Shown here in pieces: positions 18,699 through 27,756 of a stretch of DNA of 64,000 nt. The stretch is from Clostridiales bacterium GWF2_38_85 (GTDB lineage Bacteria; Bacillota; Clostridia; Oscillospirales; CAG-382), in the NCBI GenBank assembly GCA_001797275.1, contig MGOY01000032.1:147633-211632 (forward strand), given 5' to 3'. The first letter of the stretch is position 1; each line of letters begins with the position of its first letter. The position numbers were made by a program, and so were the translations under genes. The notes beneath the pieces were generated by a model that worked only from the letters and a program-made list of their open reading frames with translations, had not been told where the DNA came from and searched no databases.

Positions 18699-18734
18699 AA
18701 CATCACAAACGCAGAAATATTGTGATGTTTTTTC
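18699..18734 (+). terminator. Intrinsic terminator after glcK, in the leader of lon
   Basis: AACATCACAA (18699-18708) pairs with TTGTGATGTT (18720-18729), followed by a run of T. It lies 25 bp before the lon start, so lon must have its own promoter between, or be read through this hairpin. Confidence 0.75.
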
Positions 18735-18753
18735 TCATTATAAAGAAAATTAT

Positions 18754-21099
18754 ATGACAGACATGTTAATTAAAAAAAGTTTATACAATACAATACCACT
18801 ACGTGGAATTGTCGCATTCCCACGTCTGATTACGAGTTTTGAAATTGCCCGCAACCAGTCTATCAATGCGATTAAAACAGCTGAAGACGATGACGGATTA
18901 ATTTTTCTCGTTGCTCAGAAGGATACTGCAGATATTGAAATTACTCGTGAGGGTCTTTATAGTATAGGTGTTGTAGCAAAAATAAAAAAATCACTGAAAC
19001 TTGAAAACAAGCATTATCAGGTCGTTGTTGAAGGATTATTCAGAGCTGAAATGTTAACCTTTGATATCAATGACGATGTTTATGTATCAAGAGTATTACC
19101 CAATGAATTCAACTTTAGCTACGATCATAAAATGATCAAAGTTGCAATATTAGGTGCTAAAGCAGCATTTTATAATTATCTGACCTTTGTACCAAAGCCT
19201 TCGGATGAAGTCATCAAACTTATCGAGGATACTGAGGAAGCAGGTTATCTCTCCGACCTTATTGCTGCAACTGCACTTAAAAAATCTCAGGATAAACAAA
19301 ATATCCTTGAAGAAGTCAATGAGCTGACCAGGTTAAATAAAATCACTACAGCTCTTGAGCAGGAAATTGAGTTACTTGAGCTTGAAGGTACTATACATAA
19401 CAAGGTTCAGTACAGATTGCAACAACATCAGCGCGATATTTATCTGAAAGAACAGCTTAATGTCATTCAGGCAGAGCTTGGATTAAACAAGAACGACAAC
19501 GATTCGGAACCTTACGAGTATTATAATGAAATAATTGAAGCAAAGCTACCGCTTGCTGTAAGAGATAAACTGTTAAAGGAAGCCGAAAAACTCAGCAACA
19601 CACCCTTCGGGAGTGCTGAAGGTACTGTTATCAGAAATTATGTTGAGGTTTGCCTTGAGCTTCCGTGGGAAAAGCAAACTAAAGAAAGACTTGATCTTGA
19701 CTCGACAAGAAAAATTCTTGATGCTGATCATGATGGTCTTGAAAAGGTTAAGCAGAGAATCCTCGAATACATTGCAGTTAAAAAGCTTGCTCCTAAACTC
19801 GATGGACAGATTCTCTGCCTTGTAGGTCCTCCCGGTGTTGGCAAAACCTCGATTGCCAAAAGCATTGCAAGAGCAGTAAACAGAAAATATGTACGCATTT
19901 CACTCGGTGGTATCAAGGATGAAGCTGAAATCAGAGGGCATAGAAAGACCTATGTAGGCTCAATGCCGGGTAGGATAATCAACGCACTGAAACTTGCTGG
20001 ATCATCAAACCCGTTGCTTCTGCTTGATGAAATAGATAAATTAGGCAGGAATTCGATTTACGGTGATACATCGGCTGCGCTTCTTGAGGTTCTTGATTCG
20101 GAACAGAACAGAGCCTTCAGAGATAACTTCATCGAGCTTCCTTTTGATTTGTCGAAATGTATGTTCATTGCGACAGCGAATACTATAGATACTCTTCCGT
20201 CAGCACTTATTGATCGTATGGAAATAATCAAGATGGATAGTTATTCCGACAGTGAGAAGCTGGCAATCACAAAAAATCACCTGATACCCAAGCAGATGAA
20301 AAAGCATGGACTTACAAAACGACTATTAAAATTCGAAGATAGTTCCATTCTTCTTCTGATAAACAGCTATACCATGGAATCCGGTGTCAGAAACCTCGAA
20401 AGGGAAATTGCTTCGATTTGCCGTAAGGTTGCAAAAAAAATCGTTGCAAACGAAATCAAATCTTACATTGTAACCCCCAATGCAATTCGTGATCTACTCG
20501 GGCCTGAAAGATATCTTGCTGAGCATGTCAATGAATTCGATGAGATCGGTATGGTCAACGGTCTGGCATGGACTCAATACGGCGGAGATATGCTGAGAAT
20601 TGAGGTTGTTTCTATGGTGGGCAATGGCACGCTTGAACTAACCGGATCGCTTGGTGATGTCATGAAGGAATCAGCAAAAGCAGCAGTTAGTTATATCAGA
20701 AAGCATGCAACCGAACTTGGTGTAGATGAAGACTTCCATACTAAGAAGGATATACATATTCATGTCCCTGAAGGCGCAATCCCAAAGGATGGACCATCGG
20801 CAGGTATAACAATAACAACAGCACTGTTGTCCGAGTTGTTGAATAAGCCTGTCAAGCAAAGCGTTGCTATGACGGGCGAAATCACCCTCACAGGCAGAGT
20901 GTTGAAAATCGGTGGGCTGCGTGAGAAAAGCTCAGCTGCATTTAAAGCAGGTATAAAAACTATTATCATTCCTAAGGATAATGAAAGTGATATTAAGGAT
21001 TTTGATCAATGTGTAAAGGATGGTATCAACTTTATCCCTGTTACTCATATTTCAGAGGTTATCAAGTATGCCTTTGACATTAAACTTTCAAATGAATAA
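18754..21099 (+). CDS. lon: ATP-dependent protease Lon (LonA)
   Basis: Lon degrades misfolded and regulatory proteins in the cytosol. The 781-residue protein has an N-terminal substrate domain (about 1-195), a coiled middle region (about 195-320), AAA+ ATPase with Walker A GPPGVGKTS and Walker B LLLLDEIDK, and a C-terminal peptidase with serine S682 in DGPSAG and lysine K725 in GGLREK. All key residues are intact and length is normal. The start has no clear Shine-Dalgarno site and comes right behind a hairpin. A 21-codon frame starting at 18692 ends with an ATGA overlap on the lon start, which may or may not matter. Confidence 0.97.
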   Translation: MTDMLIKKSLYNTIPLRGIVAFPRLITSFEIARNQSINAIKTAEDDDGLIFLVAQKDTADIEITREGLYSIGVVAKIKKSLKLENKHYQVVVEGLFRAEMLTFDINDDVYVSRVLPNEFNFSYDHKMIKVAILGAKAAFYNYLTFVPKPSDEVIKLIEDTEEAGYLSDLIAATALKKSQDKQNILEEVNELTRLNKITTALEQEIELLELEGTIHNKVQYRLQQHQRDIYLKEQLNVIQAELGLNKNDNDSEPYEYYNEIIEAKLPLAVRDKLLKEAEKLSNTPFGSAEGTVIRNYVEVCLELPWEKQTKERLDLDSTRKILDADHDGLEKVKQRILEYIAVKKLAPKLDGQILCLVGPPGVGKTSIAKSIARAVNRKYVRISLGGIKDEAEIRGHRKTYVGSMPGRIINALKLAGSSNPLLLLDEIDKLGRNSIYGDTSAALLEVLDSEQNRAFRDNFIELPFDLSKCMFIATANTIDTLPSALIDRMEIIKMDSYSDSEKLAITKNHLIPKQMKKHGLTKRLLKFEDSSILLLINSYTMESGVRNLEREIASICRKVAKKIVANEIKSYIVTPNAIRDLLGPERYLAEHVNEFDEIGMVNGLAWTQYGGDMLRIEVVSMVGNGTLELTGSLGDVMKESAKAAVSYIRKHATELGVDEDFHTKKDIHIHVPEGAIPKDGPSAGITITTALLSELLNKPVKQSVAMTGEITLTGRVLKIGGLREKSSAAFKAGIKTIIIPKDNESDIKDFDQCVKDGINFIPVTHISEVIKYAFDIKLSNE

Positions 21100-21152
21100 T
21101 TTAGATTTTATTTGTTTTCTCAATACACTTGAAAGGATATTAGTATAAAAAA

Positions 21153-21761
21153 ATGAAAATGAATTATGGAAATCTGAATCTTCATAATATCGAGCTTACT
21201 ATTACTGCTGGTTTAAAATCTCAATTGATTCAAAGTAGTCTCTTTCAAATTGCGCTTTCAGGACGCTCCAATGTTGGTAAATCGTCGCTAATAAATACAA
21301 TGCTCGGTCGCAAAAAGCTTGCAAGAGTCAGCGGAGAACCGGGTAAAACCATCACCGTCAATTATTATAACATAGATAAAAAAATGTTTCTTGTCGACTT
21401 ACCGGGATATGGTTTTGCAAGTCGACCATTTTCCGAAAAAGAAAAGTGGGCTGAGCTAACGGAAGCTTATTTTGCTCAGAATGATGCTTTAAAGCTGGTT
21501 TTACAGCTCGTTGACATCAAGGTCGGTTTGACACCGGATGATATCACAATGCTCGAATGGATGAATTTTTATTCAGTGCCATATACAATTGTCGCAACTA
21601 AAAGCGATAAACTGAATAAAACTGAACTGTCAACGGCAGCTGCTGCACTTGCAGTAGATAAAAACATCCGTCCGAACACCGAAATAATGCTTTTTTCATC
21701 ATTAAAGGGTTACGGACGGGATGAATTGTGGAGTGTAATAATTAAGAAGCTTTCAAAATAA
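21153..21761 (+). CDS. engB: Ribosome biogenesis GTPase EngB/YsxC
   Basis: EngB (YihA/YsxC) helps assemble the 50S subunit. G1 is GRSNVGKSS, G3 is DLPGYGFA, and the G4 TKSD motif follows near residue 150. Length 202 aa is typical. Lon followed by EngB is a conserved order in Firmicutes, which supports both calls. Two ATG codons (21153, 21159) are possible and neither has an ideal ribosome site; AAAGGA at about 21131 is somewhat far. Its 3' end overlaps the convergent pseudouridine synthase gene by 9 bp. Confidence 0.95.
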   Translation: MKMNYGNLNLHNIELTITAGLKSQLIQSSLFQIALSGRSNVGKSSLINTMLGRKKLARVSGEPGKTITVNYYNIDKKMFLVDLPGYGFASRPFSEKEKWAELTEAYFAQNDALKLVLQLVDIKVGLTPDDITMLEWMNFYSVPYTIVATKSDKLNKTELSTAAAALAVDKNIRPNTEIMLFSSLKGYGRDELWSVIIKKLSK

Positions 21762-22703
21762 CTTTAGGAAGTCAGGTTTACTCGCATTGAATATCCTTCC
21801 GTTCAAGTATTCGAGTGAAGTTGCAGGCGGATTGAATTTAAAAGTCAATGTATAGGCAGAAAGTGCTTGGGATACAAATCCCGCCTTTCTGTCTTCTTTA
21901 TTTTCCGCGTATTTTCCGTCACCAAGTAATGGATGACCAATGTTTGCAAGCTGTGCACGTATCTGGTGTGTTCTGCCGGTTATTAATGTAACCTCGAGAA
22001 GTGTAAGCTTTTTTACTGGGTTTGTTTGTATGTTTTTATATTTTAAGACAGCGATCTTATTTGATGCGTTTTTATGTTTAGACAGTATAACACGGTTTTC
22101 ATCAGATATCTTTTCGATGTAATCTGTCAGTGTCTCTTCATTGCTTTTCGGTATTCCGTGAACAACGCAAAGGTATTTCTTTTCAATTTCATGGTTTTTA
22201 ATTTTGTCATTTAATATTCGGAGAGCCTCAGCTGTCTTTGCGGCAATAATCAATCCTTCGGTATTTCTGTCAATGCGATTGCAGAGTGCGGGTGAAAATG
22301 AGTTCTCACTTTCAGGGTTATATTCCTTCTTCTGATATAGATATGCTTTTACATGATTTATCAGAGTATTGAATTCTTCTTTGTCATCAGAATGAACTAT
22401 CATACCTGACGGTTTATTAACAATAATAATATTGCTGTCTTCAAAAACAACATTAACGTTTGGTTTGACAGACATAAATTGATTTTCTTTTTTTGCACCA
22501 AAGAACTCATCACTGATGAAAAATGTCAGAACATCATTTTCGTTAAGGTTCTGAGTTTCCACAACTTTTTTTCCGTTGATTTTGATACATTTCAACCTAA
22601 TATATTTATACATTAGTGATTTAGGCATTGTAGGAAAATATTTCCCGAGAAATTTATCAAGTCTTATATTACTGTCATTTTTATTTATTGTTAGTGTTCT
22701 CAT
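21753..22703 (-). CDS. RluA-family pseudouridine synthase
   Basis: Converts specific uridines in rRNA or tRNA to pseudouridine. An N-terminal S4-like RNA-binding domain (RLDKFLGKYFP...KINGKKV) precedes the catalytic domain with RIDRNTEGLI holding the nucleophilic aspartate, and GRTHQIRAQL. The usual first glycines of the family motif (RLDRxTSG) vary slightly here. Which RluA subgroup it belongs to, and thus its target base, cannot be set by eye. It overlaps engB tail to tail and has its own upstream region. Confidence 0.9.
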   Translation of the reverse strand: MRTLTINKNDSNIRLDKFLGKYFPTMPKSLMYKYIRLKCIKINGKKVVETQNLNENDVLTFFISDEFFGAKKENQFMSVKPNVNVVFEDSNIIIVNKPSGMIVHSDDKEEFNTLINHVKAYLYQKKEYNPESENSFSPALCNRIDRNTEGLIIAAKTAEALRILNDKIKNHEIEKKYLCVVHGIPKSNEETLTDYIEKISDENRVILSKHKNASNKIAVLKYKNIQTNPVKKLTLLEVTLITGRTHQIRAQLANIGHPLLGDGKYAENKEDRKAGFVSQALSAYTLTFKFNPPATSLEYLNGRIFNASKPDFLKLF

Positions 22704-22875
22704 TTTATCTCTTTCAAATAAATTTAATATTATATTTACACATTATATAAAAGGTATAAATTAATTATACCAAAAAATTTTTATATTTTCAAGTTATTCA
22801 GTTGATTTTTATTAAATGTCGTTATATAATAATACACAATGTAAATTCTGCGTAAAATTAAATGCAGAAAAATAT

Positions 22876-22903
22876 TTGATTGTTTTACAATTAATATTAG
22901 AAT
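22876..22903 (+). promoter_or_regulatory. Probable promoter of the surface GDPD gene
   Basis: TTGATT (22876-22881) and TAGAAT (22898-22903) have a 16-nt spacer. An AGAAAGGAAG ribosome site follows 7 nt before the start codon. Confidence 0.45.
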
Positions 22904-22919
22904 TAGAAAGGAAGATACG

Positions 22920-25667
22920 ATGAAGAAGTTTTCATTCAAAGCATTAAGCTTAATTTTAATGCTAACAATGTTATTGCCGATGATGGGAATAACAACTATT
23001 GCGGATGATTTAACTATTATCAGCGACACATCTCCTGCAATATCGGCAACAGTAGGAGATACTGTTGATCTTGCTGATTACGCATTCGGCACAGTTTCCT
23101 GCGACAAAATCACTTGGACCGTCGCTAATGACGGTGCTGCTCTCAACGGAACAACCTTTGCCGCAACCGCAAGAGGTGCGTATATTTTCAATGGTACCTA
23201 TGAAAATACCGACTATGTACTTTTCATTGTTGTTAAAACAGCTGATGAAGAGGATTATGTTATCTATGAAAACGATTTTGATGATGAAGCTGATCTTGAA
23301 GGCATTTCTAAAATACAGGGTAAAGATGCAACAATATCTGATGGTAAGTTGATTGTTGATGCAACTCCGACAGGAGCAACAAGACTTCTCCTTCCGGATT
23401 ACCTTAGTTCTTTCGGTGATTATAAGATTGAAGCAACAGCTACTATTACGGAAGCATCTGATACATCAAGATGGATGTCTGTTATGTACAGAGTTCAGAA
23501 TAATAATTTTCCTTATTATCAGATGGCTGTGCGAAAAGATGCAACAGCAGCAAATGGTGTTGAATTTGCTGAAAGAGATCCTTCCGATGCTTGGAAAGTT
23601 AGCAATAAAACAGCTTATACCGAAGTAATTAGTGATACAAAACAATATACATTGACAGTAAAAGCTTATCAGAATTATGTATCTGAGAGTATCGGTAAAA
23701 AAATCCTGCTTTATTCCGATGCTGCAAGCAGCTATACAAAAGGTAAAATTGGTTTTCAAGTATCATCAGGTAAAATGATTATTGACAGCGTCAAGGTTTC
23801 ATTGCAACTTGAAATTCCTGAACAGCCCAAAGCAAAACCAGCTTTGGTTGATGTTCGAGATTTTACATCAAACCTTACAACAACTCCAACAGTTGTTTCA
23901 TACATAAAGACAGCTGATGATTATGATAACATACTGACTAATTCACCTGCAACAGCTATATTCAATTTGAATGATGCAGGCGAAGTTGTTGATAAGGATG
24001 GCACAAAGCTTGCTACTATTGAAGAAGCTTATGCAAAACTCGAAAATAAGGTTATTGCCGGATTCATTCCATCAAGCAATACATCTGTTGATGTTCTTGT
24101 AACTTATCTTAATGATAATGAAATTGATGATGTACTTATTGCTTCATCTGATACAGTGATAGTACAATATGCGAGAACATCATATAAGATGGCACGCGGA
24201 GCTATAATTTTTGCTGACGGTGCAACCGATGAAGCTGCATTAATGACAATCAGAGAGACCGTAAACAGTAACAGTTCAAAGATTGCAATTCTTCCATATT
24301 CAATGGCAAAGAAAGAGCTTGTAAGCTTTCTTCAGCAACTGCTTGTAACCGTATGGGTTGAAGCTCCCGAAAATGAAACAGAAGCGCAGGATATGGCACT
24401 CATACTCAGCGGCGCGAACGGTATCGTTGTAAGCGATGTTGCACAAGCAGAGAAGTGCTTCACCGAAAATTTTGAAGAAAACTCATTTACAAGAGAAATA
24501 TATGTAATTGGACACAGAGGCGTACCCTCTCTCGCACCCGAAAATACAATTGAAGGCTCTAAACTTGCTGCGCAGCTTGGTGCTCAGATTATAGAGAACG
24601 ATATATACATAACAAAAGATAACATTCTTGTTGTAATGCATGATGGCGATCTTGCAAGAACTACAAACGGAACCGGGAATATCGAAAACTATACATATGC
24701 AGAATTACATGAATTCCTGATAGATACTCATGCAAGCGATTCAAAGTATACAGATGTCAAAATCCCGTCGCTTGAAGATTATTTCAAGGAATTCAAGGAT
24801 AAGGGCACACTCATATTTGTAGAAATTAAATCTGGTAAAGCTGAGCTTATTACAGAGCTTGCAAGACTGGTTGAAGAATATGATTTTTATGATCAGATGT
24901 GTGTCATTTCATTTAACTCTGCTCAACTTCTTGCACTTCAGAAAGTAATGTCTGGTATGTCAATGGGCTATCTATGCAGTGGCTTGACAAATGCAGCTAC
25001 ACCTGTAGAGAGTATCCGCTCAGTTTTAATGTCAACACAGTTGTATAACACAACATTCAATCAAGATTATAATGGTATTAATCAGGAATTTCTCACTGAG
25101 TCAAATCACAGAGGAATCACCTCATGGCCTTGGACTTATACAGATCGTAGTGTTTTCGATCAATATTACATGATGGGTATATTTGGATTGACTACAAACT
25201 ATGCACAATGGACCAGTACAATGGCAAAGGAAGTTGTCAGTGAAAGTTACGATTACCAAATTGACCTAAATGCTTCAAAGACAATTGATCTTACTGCCGT
25301 AAACTACAACGGTAAAGAAACCGCACTCAGCGCAGAGGCTGAGATTGTAATGCTCTGGGGTGATGACCTTGTAACCGTTGATGGCAACACATTCACAGCA
25401 AAAGCTGAAGGTGAAGCTGCTTTCTATTGCAGATATAAGACAAACCTTATGAAGACTGATACCGAAATAGCGGAAGAAATTTATATTTATTCACCAGTTA
25501 TCAAACTTTCACTCGGTACACTTGAAGAAAGCGCAACAATTTCAGAAGAAAGCGTCGTTCCCGGTCTTAACGATGGACTTGACTGGTATGTATATATTAT
25601 TATTGCTGTTGCAGTAATAGGTGTAATTGGTCTTGTTGTATTCGTCTCAAAGAATAATAAAAAATAA
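22920..25667 (+). CDS. Large secreted, membrane-anchored glycerophosphodiester phosphodiesterase
   Basis: The 915-residue protein has a signal peptide (about 1-28), an N-terminal beta-rich half with no domain I can name (about 30-520), and a complete GDPD domain (about 527-775). That domain contains GHRGVPSLAPENT (H532), ENDIY and VMHDGDLARTTNG. A further beta domain follows, then a C-terminal membrane helix and short lysine tail. GDPDs hydrolyse glycerophosphodiesters, or cut teichoic acid polymers at the cell surface. No xPxTx sorting motif precedes the anchor. Residues 320-500 contain repeated thiolase-like or Rossmann-like strands and may be a degenerate second GDPD-like barrel; this is speculation. 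Confidence 0.85.
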   Translation: MKKFSFKALSLILMLTMLLPMMGITTIADDLTIISDTSPAISATVGDTVDLADYAFGTVSCDKITWTVANDGAALNGTTFAATARGAYIFNGTYENTDYVLFIVVKTADEEDYVIYENDFDDEADLEGISKIQGKDATISDGKLIVDATPTGATRLLLPDYLSSFGDYKIEATATITEASDTSRWMSVMYRVQNNNFPYYQMAVRKDATAANGVEFAERDPSDAWKVSNKTAYTEVISDTKQYTLTVKAYQNYVSESIGKKILLYSDAASSYTKGKIGFQVSSGKMIIDSVKVSLQLEIPEQPKAKPALVDVRDFTSNLTTTPTVVSYIKTADDYDNILTNSPATAIFNLNDAGEVVDKDGTKLATIEEAYAKLENKVIAGFIPSSNTSVDVLVTYLNDNEIDDVLIASSDTVIVQYARTSYKMARGAIIFADGATDEAALMTIRETVNSNSSKIAILPYSMAKKELVSFLQQLLVTVWVEAPENETEAQDMALILSGANGIVVSDVAQAEKCFTENFEENSFTREIYVIGHRGVPSLAPENTIEGSKLAAQLGAQIIENDIYITKDNILVVMHDGDLARTTNGTGNIENYTYAELHEFLIDTHASDSKYTDVKIPSLEDYFKEFKDKGTLIFVEIKSGKAELITELARLVEEYDFYDQMCVISFNSAQLLALQKVMSGMSMGYLCSGLTNAATPVESIRSVLMSTQLYNTTFNQDYNGINQEFLTESNHRGITSWPWTYTDRSVFDQYYMMGIFGLTTNYAQWTSTMAKEVVSESYDYQIDLNASKTIDLTAVNYNGKETALSAEAEIVMLWGDDLVTVDGNTFTAKAEGEAAFYCRYKTNLMKTDTEIAEEIYIYSPVIKLSLGTLEESATISEESVVPGLNDGLDWYVYIIIAVAVIGVIGLVVFVSKNNKK

Positions 25668-25684
25668 TAATTTTTAAATCACAT

Positions 25685-25718
25685 AAAAAACTCCTGCCGT
25701 ATAAGACGGGAGTTTTTT
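25685..25718 (+). terminator. Terminator after the surface GDPD gene
   Basis: An imperfect hairpin between AAAACTCC/CCGT and ACGGGAGTTTT, followed by a T-run, lies shortly after the stop codon. Confidence 0.65.
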
Positions 25719-25781
25719 ATCACTATATTTTTTAAAGCATATACTTATTATTAAGAAAATATGTAAGGGGTTAATAAATAT

Positions 25782-26444
25782 ATGAGCTTTTTCAGAAATA
25801 GCAGGCGAAATACCGCTATGCCAAGTACTGATAACTGTAACAGCAGAGATACAAATATTGTTTCGGGTATCGGTTTCATGGGATTTGACTGTCCAGGATG
25901 TAATCATGGAAGACACAGAGAAAATAATGAATTTCTAATACCGTACTCTTCAGGTGAGCAAATAATTTTAATAACGCCATCAGGTACTGAAAACGGTCAG
26001 GCATCGGCTATCGGTTTCGGTAGTACATTTAATTCTTTAACAATAACAAGCAGTGGACAGATAATAACCGGTCAGCAGAATATTGCTTTTTTATTGCCGG
26101 AAAAATCGATATTATCCGATCTGAACATTTATTTTACGAATACAAATCCGTTATCAACATCTGTAACCACCCAAGTAATCAAGGCTCAGGTTTATATTTC
26201 AACAACACCAGATAATACCTTTACACCTTTAAATGATGCAGTTGTAACGCTGCAGCCTCAGATTATAGGATCTATTATTGCCGGAACCTCATTTTTAGGA
26301 CAAAGAAATAACTTAAAAATTAAGTTAAACGAAAACACAAGAATTATGCTTGTATTTTCATTGAATTATGTGTCGGGTGATAATATATCTCTTACAGTTC
26401 TCGGATATTCAAGCGCAGGAATGACATTGAAGGACAGATGCTAA
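25782..26444 (+). CDS. BclB C-terminal-domain protein (exosporium-type) without collagen repeats
   Basis: Residues about 55-215 match, by eye, the exosporium BclB C-terminal domain (TIGR03721 type): IPYSSG, an AIGFGS segment, STTPDNTFTPL and a final LGYSSAGMTLK. In Bacillus and Clostridium such domains cap collagen-like stalks on spores. Here the N-terminus is short (about 50 residues), Cys- and Arg-containing (CNSRDTN, CPGCNHGRH), with no GXX collagen repeats and no signal peptide, as expected for a spore protein made in the mother cell. AAGGGG precedes the ATG. A CATATAC box upstream (about 25738) may be a sporulation promoter, but this is weak. The 3' end overlaps the convergent ABC ATPase gene by 4 bp. 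Confidence 0.72.
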   Translation: MSFFRNSRRNTAMPSTDNCNSRDTNIVSGIGFMGFDCPGCNHGRHRENNEFLIPYSSGEQIILITPSGTENGQASAIGFGSTFNSLTITSSGQIITGQQNIAFLLPEKSILSDLNIYFTNTNPLSTSVTTQVIKAQVYISTTPDNTFTPLNDAVVTLQPQIIGSIIAGTSFLGQRNNLKIKLNENTRIMLVFSLNYVSGDNISLTVLGYSSAGMTLKDRC

Positions 26445-27001
26445 TTTTCAATTTCGATTATTTTATCAGCGTATTTCGAAACATAATTTCTGTCATGAGT
26501 TATTATAATAACTGCTTTATCCTGTGCGATTTCAAGCAATACAGAAGTAATGTTATTAATATTATCATCGTCAAGCCCGTTGAAAGGTTCGTCAAGCAAT
26601 AAAATATCGAAGTCTGAAGATAAGGCTCTTGCTAATTCAACTCGTCTTTGCATTCCTCCTGAAAGTTCAGAAGGCATCTTGCTTTCTTCGCTTTCAAGTC
26701 CAAGAGTTTTCAACATATTCGAAATATCTGTATTCGTATTACCGGCAAGTATTATGTTTTCTTTAACATTCAGCCAGGAAAATAATCTATTTTCTTGAAA
26801 TACAACACTGACCTGACCATCAACCTTGATTGTCCCGCTATCAGGCTTCTCAAGACCTGCGATGAGGCGTATAAGCGTTGTTTTACCGCTGCCAGATATA
26901 CCTGTTATAGCAAAAAATCCGTTGGACGGCAGGTTGAATGACAGATCAGAAAGTACCGGTTTTGAATTGAATGATTTAAATATTTCATCTGCTTTAATCA
27001 T
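26441..27001 (-). CDS. ABC transporter ATPase (SsuB/TauB/ThiZ-like)
   Basis: The 186-residue ATPase powers uptake with the permease and binding protein encoded just upstream. Walker A is GISGSGKTT, the signature is LSGGMQRRVELARALS, and Walker B is ILLLDEPFNGLDD. It is shorter than typical SsuB proteins (about 240-260 aa), lacking the C-terminal extension, but all catalytic motifs are present. The start ATG overlaps the permease stop by 4 nt. Substrate is not readable; this subfamily handles sulfonates, taurine, nitrate or thiamine precursors. Confidence 0.92.
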   Translation of the reverse strand: MIKADEIFKSFNSKPVLSDLSFNLPSNGFFAITGISGSGKTTLIRLIAGLEKPDSGTIKVDGQVSVVFQENRLFSWLNVKENIILAGNTNTDISNMLKTLGLESEESKMPSELSGGMQRRVELARALSSDFDILLLDEPFNGLDDDNINNITSVLLEIAQDKAVIIITHDRNYVSKYADKIIEIEN

Positions 27002-27756
27002 ATTTTCTTTTTTAACCTTTTTATAAAAATCCGTTCAATAATAAAGCTTATAACTATTATAACAACAGTCCATGCGAATAAGTCTGCAGATTCAAGATAT
27101 ATTTTTGCATTATACAATTGCTTTCCAATTGAATACTTAGGTGTTGTCAGAACTTCAGCAGCAACACCTGCTTTCCACGCCATTCCGAAGGATGATAGAA
27201 CTGCCGCAGACAGGTATGGTTTTATTGAAGGAATGTAGAATAGTTTAATTTTTTTAAAACCTTTGATTCTGTATATTTCACAGACTTCATTCAAATTCTT
27301 ATCCGTATTATTTAAACCTGCATGGATATTTTCCCATATAATAGGTAGAACAATAATAAAAGCTGTAACCGCAGGTATTATATTTGTGCTGAGCCAAATA
27401 TACAGCAATATAATAAATGAGGCAACCGGAGCTGCTTTAAAAATATTTATTATCGGTGAAAACAATGTTCTGAATATTTTTATATAATATGAAAGAAAGG
27501 ATATTATAATACCTAAAATCAAAGCAGATAAAAATCCGATTATTATTCTGAGTAAGGATAGAAATGTTATAATCCAAAAATCAGGTTTTGCCGCGTTAAT
27601 GAATAATCTCATTATAACAGCAACGGGGGAGGGAAGTACCACTTCTTTATTTATTAAAAAGGAAGCAAACCACCACAGCCCAACCCAAAAAAGAGCTGAA
27701 GCTGTGGTGTATAAAATATTTTTTATTTTTGGATGCTTAACGATATATTGCTTCAT
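26998..27756 (-). CDS. ABC transporter permease (SsuC/TauC type)
   Basis: A 252-residue membrane protein with six hydrophobic segments and the binding-protein-dependent transport motif, including MAWKAGVAAEVLTTPKYSIGKQLY near residues 195-218. It pairs with the ATPase downstream (4-nt overlap) and the lipoprotein upstream (20-nt overlap). These overlaps show a single translationally coupled operon. Confidence 0.9.
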   Translation of the reverse strand: MKQYIVKHPKIKNILYTTASALFWVGLWWFASFLINKEVVLPSPVAVIMRLFINAAKPDFWIITFLSLLRIIIGFLSALILGIIISFLSYYIKIFRTLFSPIINIFKAAPVASFIILLYIWLSTNIIPAVTAFIIVLPIIWENIHAGLNNTDKNLNEVCEIYRIKGFKKIKLFYIPSIKPYLSAAVLSSFGMAWKAGVAAEVLTTPKYSIGKQLYNAKIYLESADLFAWTVVIIVISFIIERIFIKRLKKKI

